Source of the DNA: Calothrix sp. PCC 7507
GTDB taxonomy: Bacteria > Cyanobacteriota > Cyanobacteriia > Cyanobacteriales > Nostocaceae
NCBI RefSeq assembly: GCF_000316575.1
Contig: NC_019682.1
Coordinates: forward strand, 2,602,001 to 2,666,000
Direction: 5' to 3'
DNA: 64,000 nucleotides
How positions within the stretch are numbered: the first letter of the stretch is position 1; every line of letters begins with the position of its first letter. The notes beneath the pieces were generated by a model that made no database searches, was not told the origin of the DNA, and was given only the letters and a program-made list of their open reading frames with translations. A program made the position numbers and the translations under genes. Shown in pieces: positions 55,035 to 64,000 of the stretch.

Positions 55035-55997
55035 TTACGCGTTAACAATTGGTTGAAAGTTATCAGAAATGCACCAAGGCAAATTATCTCGAACCATTGC
55101 ATTTAAAATGACTAACATTTTATGAACGCAAGCGGTCAGAGCAAGTTTTTTGGATTTACCACGTTCAACAAGACGTTCATAAAAAGCTTTGATTACGGGA
55201 TTATGACGCATAGCAACCACAGCACCCATATAAAGAGTGGCACGAACATGGGCGCGACCACCATTAATCATACGCTTACCTTTGTGTTGCCCACTATCAT
55301 GATTAATTGGTGCAACGCCAACTAGACGCGAGATTTGTTTGGCAGTTAGCTTACCCAGTTCTGGTAAATCCGAAACCAGAGTTGTCGAAATTACTTGGCC
55401 AATGCCTGGAGTAGTTTTGAGTAAATTAATTTTATCAATCCATTGTTGATTGTTTTGCGTCAATTCTTCAATTTCTTGATTGAGTTGTTTTAGACGTTGC
55501 TCAAGATATTCAATATGAGCTTCAATATCAGCCAATGCTTTTCCACGAGCGCGTGAACGGCGATTTTTTTCTGCCGTCTGCATTTCGACTAATTGTCTTC
55601 TCCGACTAATTAATTCGCTCAATTGACGCGCAGTTTCTGATTCAATTGGTAATCTTTGGGGTTTCATTGCTTCCCCAAAATGTGCCAAAATTTTGGCATC
55701 AATAGCATCAGTTTTGGCAAGCTTTCCTGTAGCTTTAGCAAAATCTCGCCCCTGGCGTGGATTGATTAATGCAACTGGTAAAAATGCAGCTTGTAATTGA
55801 ATTACTAGCTCTGTTTCTAACCCTCCTGTTGCTTCCAATACAATCAGATTTAAATTAGCGGATTTGAGTTCCTCTACTAAATGAGATATTTCTACTTCTG
55901 TGTTTGCTACAGAGAATGCTTTACCCATTGGACGGATATAAACATCTAGAGTAGCTTTACTGACATCAATGCCTACCCATTGAGCAATGTTTTCCAT
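55035..55997 (-). CDS. IS110-family transposase (DEDD recombinase)
   Basis: A 320-residue transposase from ATG 55997 (MENIAQWVGIDVSK); the frame opens 32 codons earlier. The RuvC-like DEDD core has Asp in VGIDVSKATLD, Glu in IVLEATGG and Asp in KTDAIDAKIL. The C-terminal transposase_20 domain (LLKTTPGIGQVISTTLVSDL) is followed by GVAPINHDSGQHKGKRMING, holding the conserved Ser region. Full length, so the element may be active. IS110 elements carry no classic inverted repeats, so ends were not found. Confidence 0.92.
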   Translation of the reverse strand: MENIAQWVGIDVSKATLDVYIRPMGKAFSVANTEVEISHLVEELKSANLNLIVLEATGGLETELVIQLQAAFLPVALINPRQGRDFAKATGKLAKTDAIDAKILAHFGEAMKPQRLPIESETARQLSELISRRRQLVEMQTAEKNRRSRARGKALADIEAHIEYLEQRLKQLNQEIEELTQNNQQWIDKINLLKTTPGIGQVISTTLVSDLPELGKLTAKQISRLVGVAPINHDSGQHKGKRMINGGRAHVRATLYMGAVVAMRHNPVIKAFYERLVERGKSKKLALTACVHKMLVILNAMVRDNLPWCISDNFQPIVNA

Positions 55998-56220
55998 TTT
56001 TTTACTCTCAACTACTTTGTCAAGAAGTTTTTGATTCCTCCCCTTGATTTCACTCATCCTTGCCCGATACGGACTGTATACTTTAAATCTCAATATTTAA
56101 AGTTTTGACCCCGGCGACTGTTCGAGTTCTGTCAAAGAGATTGTTGTAGTGACCCATGCTACAAAGCGGTCTATTTTGACCAAGGTTGGGACGGTCTACT
56201 ACTATTTCTAAGATACAAGG
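55998..56220 (-). ncRNA. Candidate IS110 bridge RNA region
   Basis: The roughly 200 bp upstream of the transposase are non-coding, the position where IS110 elements carry the bridge RNA that pairs with donor and target DNA. Short inverted segments are present (GTAGTGACCC / GGTCACTAC-type text around 56135-56160). I have not been able to fold it fully or place its ends. Positional inference. Confidence 0.35.
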
Positions 56221-56345
56221 TTGGGTTGAGCGAAGGGAAACCCAACGTATTTGTTGGGTTTCGTGCCTCAAACGCCACTTCACTCAAGTCGGGGAACCCG
56301 CCCACGTGAGTGGCTCCCCAACCTACGAATCGAGGCATTTTTCGA
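56218..56345. repeat. GTTGGGTTTCGT-type dispersed repeats
   Basis: GGTTGGGTTGAGCGAAGGGA, then AACCCAACGTATTTGTTGGG and GGGGAACCCGCCCACGTGAG; a composite of common Nostocales intergenic repeats beside the IS110 element. The remainder to 56505 is AT-rich without a gene. Confidence 0.6.
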
Positions 56346-56505
56346 TTTGGCGAAGGTATTACTATAGTAAACTACGTTTAACAATAAATGTGGAAATTTT
56401 ACTTCATTTTCGCACACTTACTATATTATAAAAACTAGTTATGAGTCATTTTATAGAACCTCAGATAATTAATTTTAGAGTTCATTGAGTTTGTAAAAGC
56501 TAGTT

Positions 56506-58092
56506 ATGCAGTATCTCAAAAATGCTCCGACTTGGTTGCGGTTTTTGATTGTCTTCATGTTGGTACTAGGCATCTTTTTTCGTTTATTTAATCTTGAACA
56601 TAAAGTCTACTGGCATGATGAAGTTTACACCTCTATGCGAGCTGCTGGTTTCACTCGCCAAGAAATAGACAAAGAAATCTTTCAAAATCAAATTATCCCG
56701 GTGTCAGAGTTACAGAAATATCAGCGTCTGAAGCCAGGAAGTACCGCAGTAGACACAATCAAATCTCTAGAGATTGAAGACCCACAGCATCCGCCTTTAT
56801 ACTTTCTTATGGCTCGATTGTGGATGCAGGTGTTTGGCCCTTCTCTAACTGCATCCCGCACCTTGCCGGCTTTATTAAGCTTGCTGGCATTACCTTTGAT
56901 GTATGGTTTAGGAATAGAGCTTTTTACCTCACGAACAGCAGCTTTATTAGCAACAGCACTTGTAGCTTTATCTCCCTTCGATATCTTATTTGCTCAAACA
57001 GCAAGACAATACAGCTTGCTGACAGTTGCAGTGATTGGTAGTAGTTTTTTACTGCTAAGGGCCTTGCGTTTATCAACTTGGCAAAACTGGGGATTATATA
57101 TTCTGGCAAATACATTAGGCCTATATACTCATCCTTTTTTTGGTTTAACGCTGATTGCTCAAGGAACTTATGCGTTGTTGCTGATGACAGTTAAAACCAG
57201 TAAAAATACGACCGTATCAAGAAATTATATAGAACTCAGTACTTTAATAGCGATCGCATCTTCACTCATCTTGTATATTCCTTGGTTGTTGGTGCTGAAA
57301 AATAACTATCAGCGTGTATCTGATACTACCAACTGGACTAGAGCAATAGTAGATTTTCTTTACTTAGTAAAACTGTGGATTCTCAGCTTTACTGCTCTGT
57401 TTTTAGACTTAGACTTTGGCTTTAATAGTATTTTTACTTATCTGCTGAGGTTACTAGTTCTCCTACTCATTGCATCAGCCATTTACACAGTTTGTCGCCA
57501 AACCAATCGCCCAACATGGTTATTTATCTTGACGACAATTTTTGTCCCTTTTCTATTGTTAGTTGTGCCAGATTTACTGTTAGGAGGTAAACGCTCCGCT
57601 GTCAGTCGTTATCTAATTTCTTGCTATCCTGGAGTGCAACTGGCAGTTGCTTACTTATTGGCAACAAAAATTTTGCAGAGGCGGCGTTTTTGGCAAGGTA
57701 TAACTCTCTTGCTAATTACAGGTAGTATTGCATCATCTACAGTCAGTGCTTTCTCAGATACTTGGTGGAGCAAGGATTTAAGTTATTCTAATGGCGAAAT
57801 TGCTCGGCGGATAAATACAATTAATTCCCCAGTTTTAATCAGCGATATTGGAGATGATTTTACTAATACAGGTGATTTAATTTCTTTGAGCTATTTACTG
57901 CATCAAGATGTCCAATTACTCCTGGTGAAAACTCCTAAACTAGAGGAATTAAATATGATATCTTCAGTAGCAAAAAAATCTCAGACATTCTTTTTTCGTC
58001 CCTCTCAAAAGCTTGTTGAAGCTATTAAACAAGAACAGCTTCAGATGTTGCCAATATTCGCACCAGGAAGACTTTGGCAACTTAAAAACTAA
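56506..58092 (+). CDS. Membrane glycosyltransferase, GT39/PMT-like
   Basis: A 528-residue GT-C protein with about 11 hydrophobic helices. The first periplasmic loop has the catalytic acidic pair in VYWHDEVYTSMRA, and DPQHPPLYFLMARLW is the second conserved loop motif seen in PMT/ArnT-like enzymes (glycosyltransferase family 39). It would move a sugar from a polyprenyl-phosphate carrier to a lipid or protein on the periplasmic side. No neighbours tell the acceptor. Confidence 0.85.
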   Translation: MQYLKNAPTWLRFLIVFMLVLGIFFRLFNLEHKVYWHDEVYTSMRAAGFTRQEIDKEIFQNQIIPVSELQKYQRLKPGSTAVDTIKSLEIEDPQHPPLYFLMARLWMQVFGPSLTASRTLPALLSLLALPLMYGLGIELFTSRTAALLATALVALSPFDILFAQTARQYSLLTVAVIGSSFLLLRALRLSTWQNWGLYILANTLGLYTHPFFGLTLIAQGTYALLLMTVKTSKNTTVSRNYIELSTLIAIASSLILYIPWLLVLKNNYQRVSDTTNWTRAIVDFLYLVKLWILSFTALFLDLDFGFNSIFTYLLRLLVLLLIASAIYTVCRQTNRPTWLFILTTIFVPFLLLVVPDLLLGGKRSAVSRYLISCYPGVQLAVAYLLATKILQRRRFWQGITLLLITGSIASSTVSAFSDTWWSKDLSYSNGEIARRINTINSPVLISDIGDDFTNTGDLISLSYLLHQDVQLLLVKTPKLEELNMISSVAKKSQTFFFRPSQKLVEAIKQEQLQMLPIFAPGRLWQLKN

Positions 58093-58441
58093 TCATCAGC
58101 AACTTTATCTCCTTCAGCAGCGTCAACAACAACTAGTGAAAATGCCTTTGAGGAGAAATTTGATATCAAAGAGGTTGGCAAAATCCCATCACCCATGAGC
58201 TATGGGTATTCTTAGCTCATGGCGCTAAAATACAAAGCACAGCATTTCCATAAGAGCAATATCCTCTAAGAAAGATAATCCATCTCAGTTTCTCTTCTCA
58301 TATTTCTTTTTTTTGACCGAGAAACACAATATATTTAGTAGTAGATTAAACTTAAACAAAGGCAATCTCCCGAACATACCAGGGTGATTTTATGTTAGTT
58401 TTGCATCTAAGAAAAAAACAACTTATCCGATTTGTAAAATT
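58093..58441. other. era upstream region
   Basis: Contains a CCCATGAGCTATGGG hairpin and AGCTCATGGCGCT repeat (58190-58225) that could end the glycosyltransferase transcript; the rest is AT-rich. Confidence 0.4.
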
Positions 58442-59416
58442 ATGACGGTGGAGCTAAAAGTGACTAGTATTGATAATCACATCTTCTCTTTTTCAGGAGA
58501 AGTATCAGTTCCTCAGGCTCCTCCTGAATTTAAATCGGGTTTTATCGGCATTATTGGTCGCCCTAATGTCGGTAAATCTACTTTGATGAACCAGTTAGTA
58601 GGACAAAAAATTGCCATTACCTCACCCGTAGCACAAACTACACGGAACCGCTTACGAGGTATATTAACGACACCAGAGGCGCAGCTAATTTTTGTAGATA
58701 CACCGGGAATTCATAAACCCCATCATCAATTGGGGGAAGTCCTGGTGAAAAATGCCAAAATTGCCATTGAATCGGTGGATGTATTGCTGTTTGTGGTAGA
58801 TGGAACAGTAGCGTGTGGTACAGGCGATCGCTTTATTGCTGAATTGCTGAGTCGCAGCCAAACACCAGTAATTTTGGGTTTAAACAAAATCGATCAACAG
58901 CCGCCAGATTCCCAGCCGATAGATGATAGCTATGCACAGTTGGCTGAGTCTCATCAATGGCAAACAGTGAAATTTTCTGCCAAGACTGGTACAGGATTAC
59001 CAGAACTCCAAGAATTATTAACAGAACATTTAGAACAAGGGCCATATTACTATCCCCCAGATTTGGTGACAGACCAGCCAGAACGCTTTATTATGGGTGA
59101 ATTGATTCGCGAACAGATTTTACTATTAACTCGTGAAGAAGTGCCTCATTCCGTAGCGATCGCCATTGATCTGGTAGAAGAAACCCCAAGCATTACCCGC
59201 GTCCTCGCCACCATCAACGTCGAACGCGATTCCCAAAAAGGAATTCTCATTGGTAAAGGCGGATCAATGCTTAAAGCAATTGGTAGCACCGCTCGCGAAC
59301 AAATCCAAAAGTTAATCGCAGGCAAAGTCTATCTAGAACTGTTCGTCAAAGTCCAACCAAAATGGCGTCAATCTCGCATTAGCCTAGCAGAATTGGGATA
59401 TCGTGTGGAAGAATAA
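58442..59416 (+). CDS. era: GTPase Era
   Basis: A 324-residue GTPase that binds 16S rRNA and helps small-subunit maturation. GTPase motifs: GRPNVGKST (G1), Thr in TTRNRLRG (G2), FVDTPGIHKP (G3), LGLNKID (G4), KFSAKTG (G5). The C-terminal KH domain contains QKGILIGKGGSMLKAIGS. An N-terminal extension of about 30 residues precedes the domain, as in many cyanobacteria. Confidence 0.96.
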   Translation: MTVELKVTSIDNHIFSFSGEVSVPQAPPEFKSGFIGIIGRPNVGKSTLMNQLVGQKIAITSPVAQTTRNRLRGILTTPEAQLIFVDTPGIHKPHHQLGEVLVKNAKIAIESVDVLLFVVDGTVACGTGDRFIAELLSRSQTPVILGLNKIDQQPPDSQPIDDSYAQLAESHQWQTVKFSAKTGTGLPELQELLTEHLEQGPYYYPPDLVTDQPERFIMGELIREQILLLTREEVPHSVAIAIDLVEETPSITRVLATINVERDSQKGILIGKGGSMLKAIGSTAREQIQKLIAGKVYLELFVKVQPKWRQSRISLAELGYRVEE

Positions 59417-59432
59417 AAAATTAGCCCAGAGT

Positions 59433-59578
59433 TATTCAATTATCAGTGAACAGTTATCAGTGAACAGTTATCAGTTACTTGTACTGAGCTTACCCCTGCG
59501 GGGAAGCAAGTGTTCCGTAGGGAAGTATTGAATCCAGTAGCTGAAACCCTGATAACTGATAACTGATAACTGATTGAA
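59433..59578. repeat. Heptamer repeats between era and the response regulator
   Basis: TCAGTGAACAGTTATCAG units at 59441-59475 and TGATAACTGATAACTGATA units at 59550-59575, in opposite orientation, flank a TTACCCCTGCGGGG palindrome. Confidence 0.8.
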
Positions 59579-59579
59579 A

Positions 59580-60257
59580 ATGTCTTTAGAAACCGGCTCT
59601 CCCTTAAATCTGCTAACTAATGCTCGCCCACTACGAGTGCTAATTGTCGAAGATGATCCCATGATGCAGCTGGGATTAGAACAGTCATTAATGGCTCATC
59701 CCCAGTTAGAAATTGTTGGACAAGCAGAAGACGGCTATTTAGGCGTGCAAGCAGCACTGCAACTTAAACCCGACTTGGTAGTCATGGATATTGGCTTACC
59801 ACGACTCGATGGCATAGCAGCGACACAGCAAATTAAAGCCGCACTGCCAGAAACCCATGTAGTGATGCTCACATCCCACCAAACAGAGACAGAAATCATC
59901 GCCGCCCTATCTAGCGGTGCAGATGCATATTGTATCAAAGGTGCAAGTGTAGAGCGATTATTAAGTGCGATCGCTGCTGCTGTCGATGGAGCCACCTATC
60001 TCGATCCCCAGATTGCGCGCCGAGTAATTGACAATCTCCGTCCACCCTCAGCCACCGGGAACACAGCCAACCTTTCTGCACGTGAACTAGAAGTATTGAA
60101 ACTCATGGTAGAAGGGTTGAGTAACCCAGAAATTGCCCAAAAACTCTATCTCAGCCCCAACACCGTCAAAACCCACGTCCGGGGAATAATGAACAAGCTA
60201 GCAGTAGACGATCGCGTCCAAGCAGCTGTCGTCGCGCTGCGTTCTGGGTTAGTTTAA
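59580..60257 (+). CDS. NarL/FixJ-family response regulator (orphan)
   Basis: A 225-residue regulator from ATG 59580. The receiver domain has IVEDDPMM, the phospho-acceptor Asp in VVMDIGLP, Thr/Ser in VMLTSHQT and Lys in YCIKGAS. The C-terminal LuxR-type HTH is LSARELEVLKLMVEGLSNPE and SPNTVKTHVRGIMNKL. No kinase gene is adjacent. The stop is 39 bp before a good terminator. Confidence 0.92.
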   Translation: MSLETGSPLNLLTNARPLRVLIVEDDPMMQLGLEQSLMAHPQLEIVGQAEDGYLGVQAALQLKPDLVVMDIGLPRLDGIAATQQIKAALPETHVVMLTSHQTETEIIAALSSGADAYCIKGASVERLLSAIAAAVDGATYLDPQIARRVIDNLRPPSATGNTANLSARELEVLKLMVEGLSNPEIAQKLYLSPNTVKTHVRGIMNKLAVDDRVQAAVVALRSGLV

Positions 60258-60296
60258 AAGACTGATTAATCCTTTAGTTCTGACTTTACTCAACTT

Positions 60297-60332
60297 AAAA
60301 AACCCCGACTACATGAAGAAGCCGGGGTTTTT
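60297..60332 (+). terminator. Intrinsic terminator of the response regulator
   Basis: AAAAACCCCG and CGGGGTTTTT form a 10-bp stem with an adjoining T-tract. Confidence 0.85.
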
Positions 60333-60817
60333 AGTATCCATAAACGATTTTATGCTCACCTGATATATTTCCTTTAACAAGTGGGTAATATGAGCTTACT
60401 CAGTTAGCAATATCTTCATGAAGTTATCTACATCTGCATTAAATTTATGTTGTGCAAAGTTAGTGTGAAGTCATGATTTTACTTTACGCGATCGCCGATG
60501 AATTAGAAAAAATCAAAAAATCAGTATTTTCCGGTTAAAGGTAAAAACTTTATCAATGGTATAACTTAAATCAAACATATTTTTGGGTTACTACTACATT
60601 ATTTAGAAATTAATAAAACAAAGCCGATTACTGCATCAAATCAACTCCAAATTCCCTGATATCATCTATCGCCAAAATCGTAAGAATTCAGAAATCAGAA
60701 TATAGCGTTTCTTAATTGATTCCTCTACAGATATATCTGTGATCAATCTTTAGACTTCTGAATTCCTACCCAAAATATTTTCAGAACCTTAATAAAACAC
60801 TTGACAGGAAAAGAGCC
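60333..60817. other. hpsA upstream region
   Basis: An AT-rich 485 bp with no gene. In Nostoc, hpsA is expressed in hormogonia from a sigma-factor-J-dependent promoter; I could not pick its motif here. Confidence 0.4.
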
Positions 60818-63800
60818 ATGCCTCAAAAACGCCAGCTAGTCAAGGCAACGAAAAAAGTCTTTCAACAACTTAGCAAGCAGTTATTCTCTACAATTAAAAG
60901 ACAACTTGTTTGGCTATTGCGAACCATTTTTATCACTAGAAGAAGGCCAGGTTCTGTCAATGCTGGGTTTGTGTTGCCAACAGTAGTAATGGTATCAATA
61001 GTAGTTGTACTACTAACCGCCGCCATTTTATTTCGTTCTTTTGAGCGTTCTAAAAATGCCAGCAACGTCAGGGTCAATGAGGTAGTGATTAAAGCAGCAT
61101 CACCAGCACTTGATCGGGCAAAATCTAAAGTAGACGAATTATTTAAAGACCCTCGATTACCACGTTCCACCCCCTCAGACTTATCACTGTCTCAAGTTAT
61201 CAACGACAATATTAACCAATACACCTTTGGTGATGAAACACAGTTAAAGTTGGTTAAGGATGTCAACTCTGATAGCACGATTGATGCAGACGGAGAAACT
61301 CTAAAAACAGTTTGGAAATATCCAGTTGATACTGATAATAACGGTAAATTTGATAGCTTCACCATTTATGGTATTTACTTTCGGACTCCTCCTACTACCA
61401 CTAGTGCTAGTAACCCTACTCCTACCCCTACTAGAGCTAGAAGTCCCCTAGAAGCAAGAACACAACCAATGGACGAAGGAGCGACTACTAATAAATGCAT
61501 AAGTAATGTTCTTACCAGTGCAGACTTAGTAGGTAGTCAAGGCTGGTATAAAGTAGGCAGTAAGCTGAAAAGAAGTATTTTTGTTTATACCGCCAGCATA
61601 CCCATCACAGACATAACAACACCGGGACTTGATAATACTAAGTACGAAAAATTCACGGGTAATAAAGGTTTTGCGGCTTTAGAATATCAGCAAGATAGAG
61701 AACGGATTCCACTGAGTAATAATGCAGTTGTATATGATGACGATTTAGAAATTGCACCTGGGGCTGGTTTAAAACTGAATGGACGCGTCTTTACTAACGG
61801 TAATTTGCTCACAAAAAGACCCGGTAGTAACGAGGTAAGATTTTATTTAGTCAGCAGCCCCAAATCTTGCTATTTCACAGAAGAAAATAACAAAATTGTT
61901 GTAGCTGGTAACGTGATCAATAGCCGTGTTGATGAAGCTGCTTCAGGTAGTGGTGTAAAAGCAGATCTATACAACCAAAGTTACGATGCTAATACTATCA
62001 CCGATAGTATCCTTAAGGAAGGAGACATTAACAACACAAATAAAACTGTACCCGCAACTACTTATGGAAGTATAGCAGCTTACAATGATGAAGCTTACGC
62101 TAGAAGAATTGACCGCTTAGTAGCAGCAACTAATAGTGCTTATTCAAATGAAACAGACTTGCCAGATGACGTTCAGGATGACATTAGCCGTACTGTAGCC
62201 GCTGATTCTAGCTTAGATCGTGCCGCAGTGCGTGAAGAGAAGCTCAGAATTTATTTCCGCAAGCGAACACGGCGCGTTCCTTTTGCAGAAATTCCATTTG
62301 TCCTAAATCCTACTGATGACTATGGAATTAAATATGGAACTTTAGACTATAAAACAAATAGTCCTCTACTTAGAGAAAATAAAAATGCTCTCCGACCAGT
62401 TCCTGAATGGGTTTTTCCCTTTGACCCAGCCAATGGTACAACTGCGACTGGTTATGCCGAGATTGGAGTTTATGAGAGCAGTACTGCTAATAAAATATAC
62501 CTTACAGCTACAGACCCAGCAGAACAGGTAAAAGCTGGAAAAGAAAACAAAATAGGCGATCGCGTTTTAGTTGGCAATAATATGCCGCAATTGTGGTACG
62601 ACTCAACTAAACAAGTATTTGTTAGTTCACCAGATCAAGGACAGACGATTTCCGGCAAGGAATGGGATGTTAAACAAAATGGCTCCACCAATACTACTGT
62701 TGCACGCAAGCGCTACTCCCAAGCCTACCAACTAGACAACCTAGGAATTACAGATCGGGACGACTTCTGGGAAAAGTCAGCGGCTCAAAAACCCGCCAGT
62801 TCTGTTGATGTCATCGGGGGTATGCGAGTGATCACAGGTGCCGGAATTTACTTACCTGATGATTACAATATCAGTACAAAGGCTTTTACTAGCACACAAA
62901 CAGTTGTCTGGCCGGATAGTCTGCCTATAGGAGTTACTACTAAAGCTCAAGGCTTACCTGATGCCAATACACCTTATCTGCGAATGCGGGCTACGGCAGT
63001 TTATCACTACCAAGACAACCCTTACGATCCTAAGACTCCAAGCACTTATCAAACTCCCATCGCCTGTGTTAGCAGTTTCTACGACCCGACCAACAGCACG
63101 ACAGCGATGAACCAATCGGGTTTGCCAGATGTTAGCTTAAGAAATGCCACACCTATATATGAGAGAGTTTTAACAGGACTAGCCACAGTTAGTGCTACTA
63201 CTGGTAAATCAAATAATGGTGTTGTCTATCCAAAGCCACCTACAGCGATTTCAGACTATGATGCGATACTGCAATACCAAAAAGGACTGACATATCCTAA
63301 TGGTCGCTTGGTCAATGAACCATTGAAGAATGCGTTGGATAAAATTGCAGCTAGTAAGTCTCTCACTCTTTCAGAGCAATCAGCAGTTGATTCCGCTATG
63401 TGCGCTTTGAAAATATTAGAGAATAGTGCCGATTTTAGTCCTACAGATAGTGCTATTCCTCATGGTGCAATCATGGAAACGGCTTTTCTTGATGCTAGGC
63501 AAATTAAAGCGATAGATAAGCCTATTTCTGGAAGTGAAAAAACTTATAATTTAGATATTGAACTGCGTCAACCGTTAGAAATTCGTGCCACTGTTTTAGA
63601 TTTAGACTTGTTGCGGAGAAAATCAAGGACTGACGGAGAATTTCTATTTCCAAACAGTGGAATTATTTATGCCACCCGTGATGATGCACTAGCAGATCGA
63701 AGCAATTTAACCAGTAAAGATGTCAGTGCTACCGACTTCAAGCTAGACCCAACTCGCCGTCCCAACGGCATCATGTTGATTAATGGTAGTAACCTCAGCC

Positions 63801-64000
63801 GTAAAGATACCTACGAAGTGAAAGAAAAGGGTCTTATCTTAGCGTCTAACTTACCAGTTTACATTCAAGGAGATTTTAATCTCCACGGCACGCATGGAGA
63901 GTTCCTAGACGACGACGTGAAATGGGGTATTGACTTCTATAAACGTAAAACCCTTAATACTAACTTTGCTTGTCGTAAGGATCAATTTACTGGCTGTGAC
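60818..64000 (+). CDS. hpsA: Hormogonium polysaccharide protein HpsA (partial, runs off right edge)
   Basis: Starts at ATG 60818 behind AGGAAAAGAG and stays open for 1061 codons to the edge. Residues 1-49 are basic. At 50-70 a type IV pilin-like signal follows (G50, FVLPTVVMV..., hydrophobic), so it is probably processed by prepilin peptidase. The remainder is a very large secreted region rich in Ser, Thr, Asp and Asn. Size, position and N-terminus fit HpsA of Nostoc punctiforme, the first gene of the hps locus for gliding polysaccharide. It is expected to be followed by pseudopilins (hpsB-D) outside the window. Confidence 0.8.
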   Translation, partial: MPQKRQLVKATKKVFQQLSKQLFSTIKRQLVWLLRTIFITRRRPGSVNAGFVLPTVVMVSIVVVLLTAAILFRSFERSKNASNVRVNEVVIKAASPALDRAKSKVDELFKDPRLPRSTPSDLSLSQVINDNINQYTFGDETQLKLVKDVNSDSTIDADGETLKTVWKYPVDTDNNGKFDSFTIYGIYFRTPPTTTSASNPTPTPTRARSPLEARTQPMDEGATTNKCISNVLTSADLVGSQGWYKVGSKLKRSIFVYTASIPITDITTPGLDNTKYEKFTGNKGFAALEYQQDRERIPLSNNAVVYDDDLEIAPGAGLKLNGRVFTNGNLLTKRPGSNEVRFYLVSSPKSCYFTEENNKIVVAGNVINSRVDEAASGSGVKADLYNQSYDANTITDSILKEGDINNTNKTVPATTYGSIAAYNDEAYARRIDRLVAATNSAYSNETDLPDDVQDDISRTVAADSSLDRAAVREEKLRIYFRKRTRRVPFAEIPFVLNPTDDYGIKYGTLDYKTNSPLLRENKNALRPVPEWVFPFDPANGTTATGYAEIGVYESSTANKIYLTATDPAEQVKAGKENKIGDRVLVGNNMPQLWYDSTKQVFVSSPDQGQTISGKEWDVKQNGSTNTTVARKRYSQAYQLDNLGITDRDDFWEKSAAQKPASSVDVIGGMRVITGAGIYLPDDYNISTKAFTSTQTVVWPDSLPIGVTTKAQGLPDANTPYLRMRATAVYHYQDNPYDPKTPSTYQTPIACVSSFYDPTNSTTAMNQSGLPDVSLRNATPIYERVLTGLATVSATTGKSNNGVVYPKPPTAISDYDAILQYQKGLTYPNGRLVNEPLKNALDKIAASKSLTLSEQSAVDSAMCALKILENSADFSPTDSAIPHGAIMETAFLDARQIKAIDKPISGSEKTYNLDIELRQPLEIRATVLDLDLLRRKSRTDGEFLFPNSGIIYATRDDALADRSNLTSKDVSATDFKLDPTRRPNGIMLINGSNLSRKDTYEVKEKGLILASNLPVYIQGDFNLHGTHGEFLDDDVKWGIDFYKRKTLNTNFACRKDQFTGCD

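Noticed and set aside
54839-55045. Arg-rich 68-residue frame
   Set aside because: It runs through the arm of a palindromic repeat; composition reflects the repeats, with no ribosome site.

Overview
The window looks like chromosomal DNA from a filamentous, probably heterocyst-forming cyanobacterium (Nostocales; Nostoc, Anabaena or Calothrix-like). The evidence is: many HIP1-type GCGATCGC octamers; short tandem heptamer repeats and small palindromic or MITE-like repeats between genes; the ndhA-ndhI-ndhG-ndhE run behind gltA; SipA; an ortholog of the Nostoc punctiforme bacterial dynamin BDLP1; and hormogonium polysaccharide (hps) genes. I saw no rRNA, tRNA or CRISPR array.

Layout. 1-2.5 kb: a PstS-like gene fragment running off the left edge, a small Cys-rich putative precursor peptide that shares a sequence block with it, a MITE-like element and a 104-bp tandem repeat. 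2.7-7.3 kb: a TPR/CHAT gene split by an IS1634-family insertion (2090 bp, 6-bp target duplication, reading frame exactly restorable); its CHAT domain has also lost both catalytic residues. 7.8-10.3 kb: metY-metX for direct sulfhydrylation of O-acetylhomoserine, bracketed by two inverted copies of a 111-bp MITE. 10.5-16.6 kb: Tat-exported peroxiredoxin, sipA, an LTxxQ (Spy/CpxP-like) protein divergent from a NarL-type two-component pair, an unrecognised protein and a nucleoside deaminase. 16.7-17.5 kb: a voltage-gated K+ channel with a C-terminal zinc ribbon.

17.8-20.2 kb is the part I find most likely to be a little-described system: a tight three-gene operon of a TIGR04222-type membrane protein ending in a Ser/Gly/Cys tail, a DUF692 protein (MNIO, the multinuclear iron oxidase family of MbnB) and a partner protein. 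The arrangement suggests oxidative modification of the cysteines in the tail of a membrane protein. It is followed by a beta-helix/SLH surface protein.

22-30 kb: DUF5331 protein, cysK, then a membrane-remodelling cluster (small coiled-coil membrane protein, BDLP1 ortholog, second dynamin-like GTPase ending in a DnaJ domain) and an Rpn/DUF2887 nuclease-like protein. 30-35 kb: TonB-dependent siderophore receptor and AraC regulator, with a higBA toxin-antitoxin module between them flanked by 33-bp perfect direct repeats. 35-37 kb: tandemly duplicated Uma2 nucleases and a 1-Cys peroxiredoxin. 37-42.6 kb: hpsL-hpsN-hpsO-hpsP polysaccharide genes. 43-53 kb: housekeeping (glmM, DHH phosphoesterase, sixA, gltA, ndhAIGE, nadK). 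53-64 kb: an acyltransferase, an IS110-family element, a GT39-like glycosyltransferase, era, an orphan NarL-type regulator and hpsA, which runs off the right edge.
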